The notes below the pieces were generated by a model. That model made no database searches. It saw nothing but the letters and a program-made list of their open reading frames with translations, and was not told the origin of the DNA. The position numbers were made by a program, and so were the translations under genes. From Paenibacillus apiarius (GTDB lineage: Bacteria > Bacillota > Bacilli > Paenibacillales > Paenibacillaceae), in the NCBI RefSeq assembly GCF_017052585.1, contig NZ_JAFFHZ010000001.1:496001-560000 (forward strand): DNA of 64,000 nucleotides, read 5' to 3'. The stretch's first letter is position 1. The number at the start of each line of letters is the position of its first letter. Shown one piece after another: positions 1 through 8,211 of this stretch.

Positions 1-1
1 C

Positions 2-535
2 ATATGGAATATTCTCGATCCGATATACTATTCATTGAGTCGTCTTACTTACATCGATCGTGCCAAACCCAATATCTTTAGGGTGAGATTGCTCTGTTAT
101 AAAGGCAGGGATATCACGCTAACTGATGGAACTTGCATAAAAAATAATGATTTGTTGGTAAAAATTCATCTCTATAATGTGCGTTTGTTGAAGGAAATTT
201 TACCTTTGAACAATGATGTCAAAAAGGGGCGAATCATTTCTCGGTCTGTCGAGCAGTCTTTGCCGGGTGTGTGCCGTTACATTCAAATGCATCCGAAATC
301 CAACGAAATTAAAGGCATCATAGGTGTTACTATGTTACATCGAGGCTGCCGACAATTGGGTTTCAATGTTGCAAATATTCACAATCCGCTCTATCGTGCC
401 TTCAAATGGATCACTTTGATGCCTATCCACTTTTTGTCGGTGTCGAAGCCGGTAAAAACATTGAGAAAGCAAAAGCCTAAATACTTGGTCATGTCTACAG
501 AAATGCTGGCGAAAAAGTACGGCTGCGACTGTTGA
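2..535 (+). CDS. ykoP: YkoP-like protein, 5' end outside window
   Basis: Matches by eye the YkoP-like domain of Firmicutes, found as a stand-alone protein or attached to polysaccharide deacetylases. The molecular function is not known. The reading frame is open back to the left edge (residues before the first TTG at 35 read WNILDPIYYS), so the true start is probably to the left and the gene is partial here. The visible pattern is FRVR-x-YKG, then D-G-x-x-IKNNDLLVKIHLYN, and a C-terminal PKYLVMS segment typical of the family. The last three residues (CDC) look out of place and lie where the reading frame runs into a YkoQ remnant, so the 3' end was probably altered by a deletion. In Bacillus subtilis ykoP and ykoQ are neighbours, which fits. 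Confidence 0.7.
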   Translation: MWNILDPIYYSLSRLTYIDRAKPNIFRVRLLCYKGRDITLTDGTCIKNNDLLVKIHLYNVRLLKEILPLNNDVKKGRIISRSVEQSLPGVCRYIQMHPKSNEIKGIIGVTMLHRGCRQLGFNVANIHNPLYRAFKWITLMPIHFLSVSKPVKTLRKQKPKYLVMSTEMLAKKYGCDC

Positions 536-666
536 AAAAGCTGGATTCTAAATACGGGATATATGCTATATTCAGAAACCATGATTATGTATTGAATGAT
601 GGAAATTTTGCGAGGTTAATGAGGATCAACAGTCTCAGCATACAGGCAGGTATGATATGGAAATAA
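529..666 (+). pseudogene. Remnant of YkoQ-like metallophosphoesterase
   Basis: In the frame ending with TAA at 664-666 the translation reads KLDSKYGIYAIFRNHDYVL. This is the calcineurin-like phosphoesterase block in which GNHDY would carry metal ligands; here the glycine is Arg (RNHD). Only about 40 codons of a protein normally near 280 residues remain, with no start region and no C-terminal half. It overlaps the ykoP stop and the start of the next gene. The neighbouring ykoP supports the assignment. It is most likely a relic left by deletions on both sides. Confidence 0.6.
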
Positions 667-1400
667 AAATACTTACATTTAATATGCATCATGGCAAGGG
701 AATAGATGGAAAACTGGATCTGGGCCGAATCGCGCATGTAATAGAGGATAGCGAAGCAGATCTCGTCGGTCTCAATGAATTGGATCGGTGCTTCTCTCAA
801 AGAAGCCGATATATCGATCAATTGGATTGGTTGGCGAATCGGTTGCATATGTATCACGCTTTTGGTGAATCGGTAACCATAACATCGTCTAAACAAATGA
901 TACGACAGTTTGGAAATGCAATTCTATCCCGCTATCCGATTGTTCATGTCAAAAATCATCTTATGAATGTTTCCTCCATGATACTTGAACGCCGTACATT
1001 ATTGGAATCTTGCGTAGTCATCCATGGACATCCTCTTACCTTTTATGTCACTCATTTAAGCCTGAATCCGGTACTAAAGTCAAGGCAAGTTGATTTTATC
1101 ATCAAGAAGTTGAGAAACAATGACCAGCCTGTTATTTTATCGGGAGATTTGAATCTAAGACCTGGAACGAGATTATGGCACAAAATGAATGAAATATTGG
1201 CGGACGTTTGTGGTATGCCACATCCAACTCCGTGCTATACCTTCCCTTCGTTCCGGCCCATGATACAATTAGACTACATTTTTGTCAGCCGCCACATACG
1301 TACTGCTTCCGTTGAAGTGATGAGAAATATACCTAGAGCATCGGACCATTTGCCTTTGAAGGCAACCTTAACGCTTCCCGATTTTGCCTTCACAGATTAA
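657..1400 (+). CDS. Endonuclease/exonuclease/phosphatase family protein
   Basis: A 247-residue protein of the DNase I-like EEP superfamily, which hydrolyses phosphodiester or phosphomonoester bonds with a divalent metal. The catalytic blocks are present in order: TFNMHHG near residue 8, GLNELD (metal Glu) near residue 39, SGDLNLRPG (Asp/Asn pair) in the third quarter, DYIFVS, and SDHLPL (catalytic His) near the end. Length and motif order fit an intact, single-domain enzyme. There is no signal peptide, so it is probably cytoplasmic. The substrate cannot be told; relatives act on nucleic acids, inositol phosphates or sphingomyelin. The ATG at 657 has only a weak ribosome site (GGCAGG). Its upstream neighbour is a decayed ykoQ, and a hairpin follows directly. 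Confidence 0.8.
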   Translation: MEIKILTFNMHHGKGIDGKLDLGRIAHVIEDSEADLVGLNELDRCFSQRSRYIDQLDWLANRLHMYHAFGESVTITSSKQMIRQFGNAILSRYPIVHVKNHLMNVSSMILERRTLLESCVVIHGHPLTFYVTHLSLNPVLKSRQVDFIIKKLRNNDQPVILSGDLNLRPGTRLWHKMNEILADVCGMPHPTPCYTFPSFRPMIQLDYIFVSRHIRTASVEVMRNIPRASDHLPLKATLTLPDFAFTD

Positions 1401-1437
1401 AAAGACTCTAACCTTAAGATTAAATGTTAGAGTCTTT
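1401..1437. terminator. Bidirectional hairpin terminator
   Basis: Twelve-base perfect stem AAAGACTCTAAC / GTTAGAGTCTTT between two convergent genes. A run of T follows on the minus strand, and the plus side is also T-rich (ATTATTTTT). Confidence 0.8.
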
Positions 1438-1442
1438 GATCA

Positions 1443-1685
1443 TTATTTTTGTAAAGTTCTATCTTGAATATCTTCATCCAAGGATGGATTAACTAAATTA
1501 TTTGCTGATTTCACGGTTCGATCTACAGTAGCTTTCGTCATTTCCCCGACGGTTTGCACTGCATCTTGTACTGCATCTGCTACTGTTTCAATTCCATCAT
1601 TTGCAGCATCTGCCCCTATTTCTATTCCGTTATTTACAGCATCATTCGTTGTTTCCGTCACTATTTTATTCCGTTTTTTCACCAT
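1443..1685 (-). CDS. Small amphipathic repeat protein, unknown function
   Basis: An 80-residue protein. The ATG at 1685 is chosen because GGAGG sits seven bases upstream; the in-frame extension upstream has no such site. The composition is rich in Ala, Asp, Thr and Val, with a loose heptad-like repetition (NDAVNNGIEIGADAANDGIE, then TVADAVQDAVQTV). This suggests an amphipathic helix of the LEA-like or coiled-coil type. There is no membrane segment or signal peptide. I do not recognise a family. It is convergent with the EEP-family gene and shares its terminator. Confidence 0.55.
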   Translation of the reverse strand: MVKKRNKIVTETTNDAVNNGIEIGADAANDGIETVADAVQDAVQTVGEMTKATVDRTVKSANNLVNPSLDEDIQDRTLQK

Positions 1686-1758
1686 GCTAAAACCTCCATG
1701 TAATCCGTTTACCTTGTTATTTTGCAACCTTGATTTTATAATTATTCGTTTTTTATGC

Positions 1759-2667
1759 TCAGATGAACTGTGGATTGTAAATCACATGAATCGCATCCTG
1801 GGAAACGGTCACTTCAAGAGGTGTCTCTCCGATCATTTCCCCATCTCCATGCGCTATCATCGGTGATTCCGTATAGACTTCTACGTTTCTTCCTTGCAAA
1901 GTGGTTACGGCTGGATGAAAAATGTGATTGCCGCGAAATACATTGGGAAATATTTTCATTAACGTCCAACGTGAAATTCCTTGAACGATGCAAATATGAA
2001 AAAAACCGTCTGTATAAGAAGCTTCTGGGCAAATCTTCATTCCACCAGCGTAGTTAGGAAAATTGGCGACGGCGATTAGCCAGACATCGGAATAGATCAT
2101 TTCCTGACCGTCGACTTTGATGCGTACATCGACAGGCTTATAACGCAACAATACCTGAATGAAGCTGAATACGTACGACAAATTGCCCAATCTCAATTGA
2201 TTGAACCATTTTTTATAACGTGATAGGTTAACGGTCTGTGCGATTTTCCCATCGATCCCGATTCCGACAACCGTGGTGTAGCATTTGCTTCCAATCCGAG
2301 CAATATCTATTCTTTTCACTGTCCCAGCCAATAAGTACTCCAACGCTTTTTTTGCGTTTAAAGGAATGTGCAGTCCCCTAGCCAAATCATTGCCAGACCC
2401 TGCAGGTATGATACCGAGTGGAACGTTACTTTCCGCTATTTCATGAGCAATACTTTGTATTGTACCGTCACCTCCTACAATGACAAAAGCTTTCACTTCG
2501 TCATTATCCTCCCTATATTGCTGTACAAGAAGCGCGGCATGGGACGGGCTGCCTGAAAACTCAACTTTATAATGAACTTGTTTTTCGTGAAGCAACGGCT
2601 GAATTCTTCTCCATACTTTCATCCCTTTGCCGTTTCCGGACAGTCTGTTCACAATAAATAGATACAT
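1759..2667 (-). CDS. Diacylglycerol/lipid kinase family protein (DagK/YegS type)
   Basis: A 302-residue soluble lipid kinase, likely phosphorylating diacylglycerol or a related lipid with ATP at the inner membrane face. The catalytic-domain signature GGDGT lies at residues 65-69, preceded by the IVNRLSGNGKG nucleotide loop and followed by PAGSGNDLARG near residue 90. The C-terminal beta-sandwich carries the usual MIAHGDGE segment. AGGAGG ten bases before the ATG supports the start. It is divergent from a GT28 glycosyltransferase and a lipase-like hydrolase, so the three may form a diacylglycerol/glycolipid group. DgkB, which recycles diacylglycerol from lipoteichoic acid synthesis, is the closest functional idea, but several paralogues exist in this lineage. 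Confidence 0.88.
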   Translation of the reverse strand: MYLFIVNRLSGNGKGMKVWRRIQPLLHEKQVHYKVEFSGSPSHAALLVQQYREDNDEVKAFVIVGGDGTIQSIAHEIAESNVPLGIIPAGSGNDLARGLHIPLNAKKALEYLLAGTVKRIDIARIGSKCYTTVVGIGIDGKIAQTVNLSRYKKWFNQLRLGNLSYVFSFIQVLLRYKPVDVRIKVDGQEMIYSDVWLIAVANFPNYAGGMKICPEASYTDGFFHICIVQGISRWTLMKIFPNVFRGNHIFHPAVTTLQGRNVEVYTESPMIAHGDGEMIGETPLEVTVSQDAIHVIYNPQFI

Positions 2668-2823
2668 ACGACGAATTCCTCCTATCCATCTCCTCTACTT
2701 TTTCCGAATTGCCGGTAGTGTATACCAAGCGGATAGGCCTTACGGTTCGTTTTTCGAACCATGTATAATTTTCGCTAAATCGTACCATACTAGCTTAGAA
2801 ACTTCAGGGGCTAGGGAGGAATT

Positions 2824-3936
2824 ATGCAAAAAAAGATATTAATTCTCTCCGAGTTATTTGGCAGTGGACACACCAAAGCGGCAGAAGCATTGGCGCAAGG
2901 CATTGCGCATTTGGAACCGTCCATTCATACGCAAATTGTTGAAATCGGCAAGATGCTTCATCCGACGAGAACGGCTTTCTTCTTTCGCTCGTATAAGAAA
3001 TTGATTACGACATATCCTGTGTTATGGAAAAAAATCTATGAGTCGAAACAAAGCCAGCCGATTTCGCAATGGCTTCAGTTCACAATCTACCAGTTGTTTC
3101 ATCGCAACCTTGAACAAGTGTTGGACCACATCCAACCCGATTTGGTCATCTGTACACATCCGTTTAACAGTTCATCATTGGCCCGGTTAAAAAAAATGGG
3201 CAATCCGATTCGCCTCTGTACAGTGATCACCGATTTTCACGTACACGGAGTCTGGGTTCAACCCGAGGTAGATCTGTATCTCGTATCCAACGATGATGTT
3301 CGCCTGCAATTACTTCAGATGGGAGTTCCTAATGATCGGATTGCAGTGACGGGAATACCGATTAAATCAAACTTCTGGCAGAAGACCGACAAGCAGGAGG
3401 CAAGAAGAAGATTACATTTAAAAGATCTGCCTACCGTAATGATCATGGGTGGAGGATTGGGGTTGGGCGGAATTCAGGAACTTGCCCATTCGCTTATCAA
3501 ATGGAGGGAGTTCGTTCAGATATTGATTTGTACGGGGTACAATGATTCTCTAAGGTTTACCTTACAATGCAACAAACACTTTCAACATCCACATATCGTG
3601 ATTTTAGGCTTTGTCGATATGATCGATACGCTACTGGATGCAGCGGATCTGTTAATTACAAAACCAGGTGGAATAACGTGCTTCGAAGCATTGAGTAAAG
3701 GAGTTCCGATGCTAATATTCCAACCCATTCCCGGCCATGAAGAATATAATTCCAATCATTTGGTCAATCAGGAATTGGCGATCCGAATCAATCATCAGGA
3801 TGAGGTGGACCATTGGATTCACAAGCTGCTCTCTTCTCCTAAACCATTCGAATTCCTGCACAGCAACATGGAACAGTACCAGCAAAAACTCAATCCGCTT
3901 GCCGGAGCCCTATCTATTATGGAACTTCTCACCTGA
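2824..3936 (+). CDS. GT28 glycosyltransferase, MGDG synthase/UgtP-like
   Basis: A 370-residue GT-B glycosyltransferase of the MurG/MGDG-synthase family. The N-terminal GSGHTKAAEAL loop (from about residue 13) is the acceptor-side glycine motif. The C-terminal KPGGITCFEALSKGVPML block is the UDP-sugar binding signature. Known relatives add glucose or galactose to diacylglycerol to make glycolipids and the lipoteichoic acid anchor. GGGAGGAAT precedes the ATG. The next gene begins 23 bases downstream and encodes a lipase-like hydrolase, while the divergent gene is a lipid kinase. A glycolipid role is therefore inferred from both family and context. The exact sugar and lipid cannot be read from the sequence. 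Confidence 0.82.
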   Translation: MQKKILILSELFGSGHTKAAEALAQGIAHLEPSIHTQIVEIGKMLHPTRTAFFFRSYKKLITTYPVLWKKIYESKQSQPISQWLQFTIYQLFHRNLEQVLDHIQPDLVICTHPFNSSSLARLKKMGNPIRLCTVITDFHVHGVWVQPEVDLYLVSNDDVRLQLLQMGVPNDRIAVTGIPIKSNFWQKTDKQEARRRLHLKDLPTVMIMGGGLGLGGIQELAHSLIKWREFVQILICTGYNDSLRFTLQCNKHFQHPHIVILGFVDMIDTLLDAADLLITKPGGITCFEALSKGVPMLIFQPIPGHEEYNSNHLVNQELAIRINHQDEVDHWIHKLLSSPKPFEFLHSNMEQYQQKLNPLAGALSIMELLT

Positions 3937-3958
3937 TGACACGGATTAGGAGGACTTC

Positions 3959-4831
3959 ATGGGTAACGATTGCAACATCAGCACGTATTCACTGAAAGAA
4001 GGACATGATTTCAAATTGAATTTTCGTTCTTGGTTTCCGATGAATCCTCGTGGCCTCTTGATTTTTATTCATGGTGCAGGAGAGGATTCAAGTCGCTATT
4101 TTGAAATCGGTACGGAAAGCTCAAAGAGGAAATTTGCTTTTGTCGCTCCCGATCTTCGGGGGTTCGGACAATCAGATGGACAGCGTGGTCACATTCATCA
4201 GTTTCAAACTTACTTGGACGACCTCGATCAATTGATAGACTACTTTGAAAAGCAAGTTCCAGAAATCCCAATCTATCTCTTTGGTCATAGTTTTGGCGGT
4301 CTCATCATCATTCGATATGTTCAACACTTTACTAAGGCGATCGATAAATTGGCCGGGGTCATCTTATCATCACCTGCATTAGGAGTACATATCAGAATTC
4401 CCTACTTTTTTCAAAAATGCGCTCAGCTTTTATCCAGACTAACTCCAAGCTTTCCGCTTGAATTAATCAGATGGAATGAATCCTTAAAAAAGTTGCGTTG
4501 GTTAAAAGCGCATTTGCCGAGTTGGACCTCTGAACTTTTGAGCAATCCTTCAGCTACGATACAGTACACTCCGCGTTGGATCACGGAGTTATTGCGTCAC
4601 GAAGCCCGGGCTTTTACTGAAGTGAATCAATTTCATGTACCGACATTATGCCTTTATGGCCTGCAAGATTCCGTGGCAGACTCGAAACATATAGAGCTAT
4701 TTATGAAAGCTATTCCTGCAAGTGATAAACACTCCATTTTTTTCGAAGATGGTGGTCACTGCCCTTTGAATGAACATCGCAAGGATGAAGCGGTTGAATC
4801 CATTTTTCAATGGTTAAGTTCCCGTCTTTGA
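3959..4831 (+). CDS. Alpha/beta hydrolase, monoacylglycerol lipase-like
   Basis: A 290-residue serine hydrolase. The HGAGEDSSRY oxyanion region (residues 39-48), APDLRGFGQSDG and the nucleophile elbow GHSFGG with Ser111 are the classic monoacylglycerol lipase/lysophospholipase pattern. The acid is probably the Asp in LQDSVAD, and the His is in DGGHCPL. There is no signal peptide, so it is intracellular. AGGAGG precedes the ATG, and it is co-directional with the glycosyltransferase 23 bases upstream, probably one transcript. It plausibly hydrolyses mono- or lysolipids arising from the neighbouring glycolipid metabolism; the natural substrate is inference. Confidence 0.8.
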   Translation: MGNDCNISTYSLKEGHDFKLNFRSWFPMNPRGLLIFIHGAGEDSSRYFEIGTESSKRKFAFVAPDLRGFGQSDGQRGHIHQFQTYLDDLDQLIDYFEKQVPEIPIYLFGHSFGGLIIIRYVQHFTKAIDKLAGVILSSPALGVHIRIPYFFQKCAQLLSRLTPSFPLELIRWNESLKKLRWLKAHLPSWTSELLSNPSATIQYTPRWITELLRHEARAFTEVNQFHVPTLCLYGLQDSVADSKHIELFMKAIPASDKHSIFFEDGGHCPLNEHRKDEAVESIFQWLSSRL

Positions 4832-4848
4832 TTGTTCGTACGGGTAAA

Positions 4849-4881
4849 CATAAAAAAACCATGAGAAGCTTGTTCTCATGG
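4849..4881 (-). terminator. Rho-independent terminator of the aldolase gene
   Basis: Nine-base stem CCATGAGAA / TTCTCATGG with a five-base loop. On the minus strand it is followed by TTTTTTTA, so it mainly ends the class II aldolase transcript. Confidence 0.8.
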
Positions 4882-4904
4882 ATCAGAATGAATCGAAAAT
4901 GGTC

Positions 4905-5993
4905 CTATGTCATAGGGATTTGCCGGACGATGCGCCCCTCTATACGTTGAAAAATCTCATCAAGATTAGGGCCCGTAATCGTTAAACCGTGGTTCTTCAA
5001 CCCGATAATGGCTCTTGCCGGATCTTCCGATCGATTGACCAGATCGGAAACGGCTTTTGCCAATTCCCACGTCCCGCAAGGGTAATTGATTTCTGTGGAT
5101 GGAATTCCATCCATCCAAGCATGAACATGGACGATTGCCCCTACTTCGGGATGCTGCATATAAATCATCCAGTGTTCAATGGCATCGACGGATACCCGGT
5201 GAGGTTCGATGTTCGAAGGCACATTCAGAAGCATTGCCGTTCGTTCGGCATTGTAACCCATTACCAATAGGATATCCCGCCCAATAATTCTCATGTCCCC
5301 TTTGTTTACTCCGCTTGCACTCATCCAGAATTGCCGGTCATCTTTGCGTGCGCTTAGATTGCCATAACTCAAGCCACCGATTCCGTATAGTCGTTTTACG
5401 TGCCGTAAATCTTGAGACGAGAGGAGTTCCTCCAAAGGAAAAGGAGCCGGCAAAAGGTTCAGGGCATCCAATTGTTTGCCTGCTTTATGTATCTGTGCAG
5501 TTATCTCGTCGCCATCCCATAAATCTGGAGGCAGATCGTGGTGGAACTCATTATTGATAACTAACCGGGAGGATGCCAATGGATTTAATCTTTCCATCAC
5601 CTTCATAAAAAACAATTCATCGTTATCTTGTTCAAACGGCACAAAATAACATCCTTGTTCAAGCGTGATGAAATAAGTGTTACAATGTCCGTCAGGCGTA
5701 TGTATGATATAGATCAACAGATTGGAAAGCGTACGGATGAGTACGGGGTAAGCTGACCTCAAAATGTCATGGGGAGGTTCATGTGTTTCGGCAACCGCTA
5801 CTGAAAATGTAGCTTGTGCTTTCCTGCGAAAGGGTTTTAAATGATCGGTGTCCACAAAGTTTAATACAAAACGAATATCATTTACAGGTTCCTCGCAATA
5901 GTGGTATCCATTATCCATCAACTTTCTTTTCAATCCCGCAGCAAACCATTTCAAAGATGGGCTTCTCAATTCGCCTGCAATGGCAAAATTCAT
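4905..5993 (-). CDS. Class II aldolase/adducin family protein
   Basis: A 362-residue protein whose C-terminal two thirds is a class II aldolase/adducin domain. GGLSYGNLSAR, SGVNKGDM, the VHVHAWMDG pair of zinc histidines and LKNHGLTITG are in the expected order. Such enzymes cleave or epimerise sugar phosphates (fuculose-, ribulose-phosphate). The first 150 residues form an extra domain I do not recognise, so the usual family length of 210-260 is exceeded. A G-rich ribosome site (GGGGGGAA) precedes the ATG. The gene starts 14 bases after the stop of a broken alcohol dehydrogenase, so the two were probably one catabolic operon and the pathway may no longer be complete. Confidence 0.78.
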   Translation of the reverse strand: MNFAIAGELRSPSLKWFAAGLKRKLMDNGYHYCEEPVNDIRFVLNFVDTDHLKPFRRKAQATFSVAVAETHEPPHDILRSAYPVLIRTLSNLLIYIIHTPDGHCNTYFITLEQGCYFVPFEQDNDELFFMKVMERLNPLASSRLVINNEFHHDLPPDLWDGDEITAQIHKAGKQLDALNLLPAPFPLEELLSSQDLRHVKRLYGIGGLSYGNLSARKDDRQFWMSASGVNKGDMRIIGRDILLVMGYNAERTAMLLNVPSNIEPHRVSVDAIEHWMIYMQHPEVGAIVHVHAWMDGIPSTEINYPCGTWELAKAVSDLVNRSEDPARAIIGLKNHGLTITGPNLDEIFQRIEGRIVRQIPMT

Positions 5994-6007
5994 GTATTCC
6001 CCCCCTT

Positions 6008-6339
6008 TTACAGTTCAAAAACAACTTTCATTGCCTTCGATTTTCCCTTCCCCGATGCAGTGGCAATGGCATTCCGATATTGATCCAACGGGAATTGGTG
6101 GGTGACCAAGGGATCGAAGCAGCCGGGCTGTCGTGAAGAAAAATAAGGTTCAATCGCTGCCGCAAATACCGCCGTACTTTACTTTGACTCTTACCCCATT
6201 CTTCATCGGGTAACTTTGGTTCAGGGACGTCTTGATAACGAGTACATGACAATCGTCCAACATAAATGGATGGAACAAGCGACCCAAACGCTTTGCAGAA
6301 TGCATATTGTGGTATGCTGACATTAAACTGTATCGCTTT
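6008..6339 (-). pseudogene. Internally deleted zinc-type alcohol dehydrogenase
   Basis: Joining three frames on the minus strand gives the start of a zinc-dependent alcohol/threonine dehydrogenase: AIQFNVSIPQYAF, then GSLVPSIYVGRL and RYQDVPEPKLPDEEW, then VKYGGICGSD with a zinc cysteine. This is followed almost at once by its last residues DPLVTHQFPLDQYRNAIATA and KAMKVVFEL plus stop. About 250 central codons, including the Rossmann fold, are missing. At least two single-base frameshifts are visible: an extra G after GAAGAATGG, and a missing T in GATTGAACC where GATTTGAAC is expected. The codon where ATG would be expected reads TTA. The aldolase gene follows 14 bases on. Confidence 0.8.
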
Positions 6340-6490
6340 TAAAAATATCGAGTCCTTTCCCCAATGGTCTCCCCGTAATATTAAGATGTTTACTCAATAT
6401 CCAGCAAGATTAGTACCCAACAAATAACCAAGGTCTGCGGATCTAGAAATGTTCAGCTTGTCAACAACGAATCAAGAGGAGATCTATGAA

Positions 6491-6530
6491 TCGGTTTTAT
6501 GGCTATCAAAAAGGGTTGGTGCCATGATGG
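6491..6530 (+). pseudogene. Short cardiolipin-synthase-like fragment
   Basis: Bases 6491-6517 match 14712-14738 inside the intact cardiolipin synthase gene at 26 of 27 positions. In frame it reads RFYGYQKG against RFYRYQKG in Cls. Similarity fades after another 10 bases and none is seen upstream. This is far beyond chance for a window of this size, so it is a relic of a second cls copy or of a small duplication. The rest of 6340-6562 holds nothing else I can read. Confidence 0.55.
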
Positions 6531-6562
6531 CTTAGTGTCTGATTAGCGAAGGCCGGAATTTC

Positions 6563-7801
6563 TTAATAAAAATGGATCACTTCGCTCCAATTCCACCGTT
6601 CGTAGAAATTGGAACCCAAGGTCAATGGGCGTATCCATGTTTTTGGATGTTTCCCGTACGGTGCAGCCAACATCACTTCCGCTGTGTTCCGGTTCGTGCG
6701 CACCCATGAAAGCTTACGATCGTTTTGAACAAACACTGGTAAGTAATCTCCGTTTTTGGCAGGCGGCGAATTGAGTTGAGTCTGTTGACCAATAGTAAGA
6801 TCAACTCGTACCAAAAAAGGCATCGGCCGTTGGCTCTCGTCACTGGACCATTCGGCTTCCTTTGCTCTCGAAGTGATGATTGTCTGATCATCCTGCCATG
6901 CGAAGTCATTATCGACATAACCTGCTGGCGTATAGGATTTTTGCTGAAGGAAAGGGATATCCTTTACGACAGTTAGCCGTTTATTTAGGGTTGCTAACCG
7001 ACCAGCCCCTTCAATATAGGCAAATAAGCCACTTTTCGGAGCCCAATCAAACCATTCGATTTGGTCGAGCATCTGTCCTGCTTTCACAAACGAACGCGCA
7101 TCCGATGATAGAAAACATAACGTATTTGCGTCAGCGGACAACGAGGCTGTTGGTTTAGCGATGAAAGCGATCCATTTTCCGTCCGGGGACCATTTGAACG
7201 GGCTCGTCATAACGGCGAAGAAACCTTCCAATTCGCTGGGAATGCTGCAAAACAGCTGTTTTTTCGGCATATTCGAGCTCGCGTCTAGCACAATTTTATA
7301 CAATTCAATATCCTTCCATTTGCCATCCGAGAGAATTTTTGCGACAGTAGAGACTAAAAAGCCACTTCCGTCCGGCATCCACGAATAGTTTCCCATTTCT
7401 TCTACGACGAGTTTCACTTTGTGCTTATCTGGTTCGTCAGCATATATTACAGTTAGAAATCCGTTTGTTTGAAAAGCCAGTATGTTTTGTTTAGGAGCCC
7501 ACTGTGCGTTTCTTCCTTGACCCGCTAAATGAATGCTGCCGTTAACGGTATGATAAAGCCAAACTTCATTTTGTTCCTTCCCTTTAGTAAAAGTGAGCCA
7601 CTTCCCGTCGAACGACCACTTTGGGTTTCGAATGTAATTCCCTTGCGTTACTTGTTTTTCCTGATTACCGATTTTGGTCCAAAGATCGTTGTTTCTAATA
7701 AAAGCCGTTTTCAAAGAAACATCTTGCTCCAATGCGCCTATTGGTGTAATCCATACAAGCAAAATAGCGAAGAGGCAAAGTAAGAACACGCTTTTTTTCA
7801 T
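6563..7801 (-). CDS. Secreted TolB-like beta-propeller protein
   Basis: A 412-residue exported protein. Residues 1-24 form a signal peptide (KK, hydrophobic core, then GALEQD). The rest shows repeated WD40-like/PD40 blades: NPKWSFDGKWLTFTK, QWAPKQNILAFQTN, YSWMPDGSGFLVST, KWSPDGKWIAFIA and FDWAPKSGLFAYI. These are typical of the TolB C-terminal propeller. Gram-positive proteins of this kind are extracellular or wall-associated and of unknown role; they do not imply a Tol-Pal system. A GGGGGG ribosome site precedes the ATG. It stands alone, bordered by decayed sequence on both sides. Confidence 0.75.
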   Translation of the reverse strand: MKKSVFLLCLFAILLVWITPIGALEQDVSLKTAFIRNNDLWTKIGNQEKQVTQGNYIRNPKWSFDGKWLTFTKGKEQNEVWLYHTVNGSIHLAGQGRNAQWAPKQNILAFQTNGFLTVIYADEPDKHKVKLVVEEMGNYSWMPDGSGFLVSTVAKILSDGKWKDIELYKIVLDASSNMPKKQLFCSIPSELEGFFAVMTSPFKWSPDGKWIAFIAKPTASLSADANTLCFLSSDARSFVKAGQMLDQIEWFDWAPKSGLFAYIEGAGRLATLNKRLTVVKDIPFLQQKSYTPAGYVDNDFAWQDDQTIITSRAKEAEWSSDESQRPMPFLVRVDLTIGQQTQLNSPPAKNGDYLPVFVQNDRKLSWVRTNRNTAEVMLAAPYGKHPKTWIRPLTLGSNFYERWNWSEVIHFY

Positions 7802-8041
7802 GCTGCAATTCCCCCCAGTCGAAAATGGAATTAAACAAACTTTCTTATAACAAAAAGCTGCATGCGGAGTGGCCTTTTTATCGTGTCTTTAGTATGAAAT
7901 CACTTTGCCATCTTCATACGCTCGGTGTATTTTAAAAAAAGCCTTCCGGTGGTCTTCAACATCGCATCAATGGCTTCCGTTTCTACAACGACTATATGGA
8001 GGTATTATCTTTTCCTATTGAAGTTGAAAGGAGTTTATATC

Positions 8042-8177
8042 GTGAAACGCATGAATCCCCTTCTCATTTGTGTTCTTTTGATTTTGATTTCCGGATGTTG
8101 GAGCCGTCGAGAATTGAAACGAACTTTCCATCGTAATGGGAGTTGGCATCGATAATACTACAAGAAAAAGACCCTAG
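8042..8177 (+). pseudogene. Truncated GerC-type spore germination lipoprotein
   Basis: A GTG at 8042 with AAAGGAG nine bases upstream starts VKRMNPLLICVLLILISGCW SRREL in register, a lipoprotein signal with lipobox ISGC and the CWSRREL motif that opens Ger(x)C germinant-receptor subunits. One extra A near 8117 shifts the frame. Reading past it gives NELSIVMGVGIDNTTRK, the next conserved GerC block. A stop follows at 8175, so only about 45 of some 380 residues are left. No GerA or GerB partner is visible. It is a dead remnant of a germination receptor operon. Confidence 0.75.
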
Positions 8178-8191
8178 TCGTAAAACTAGAG
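8165..8191 (-). terminator. Terminator of the dehydratase/activase operon
   Basis: Seven-pair stem CTCTAGT / ACTAGGG (one wobble) followed on the minus strand by TCTTTTTC. It lies 20 bases downstream of the 546-residue dehydratase-like gene and inside the tail of the gerC remnant. Confidence 0.6.
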
Positions 8192-8211
8192 CCTGTAAAG
8201 CAGTCCAACTG

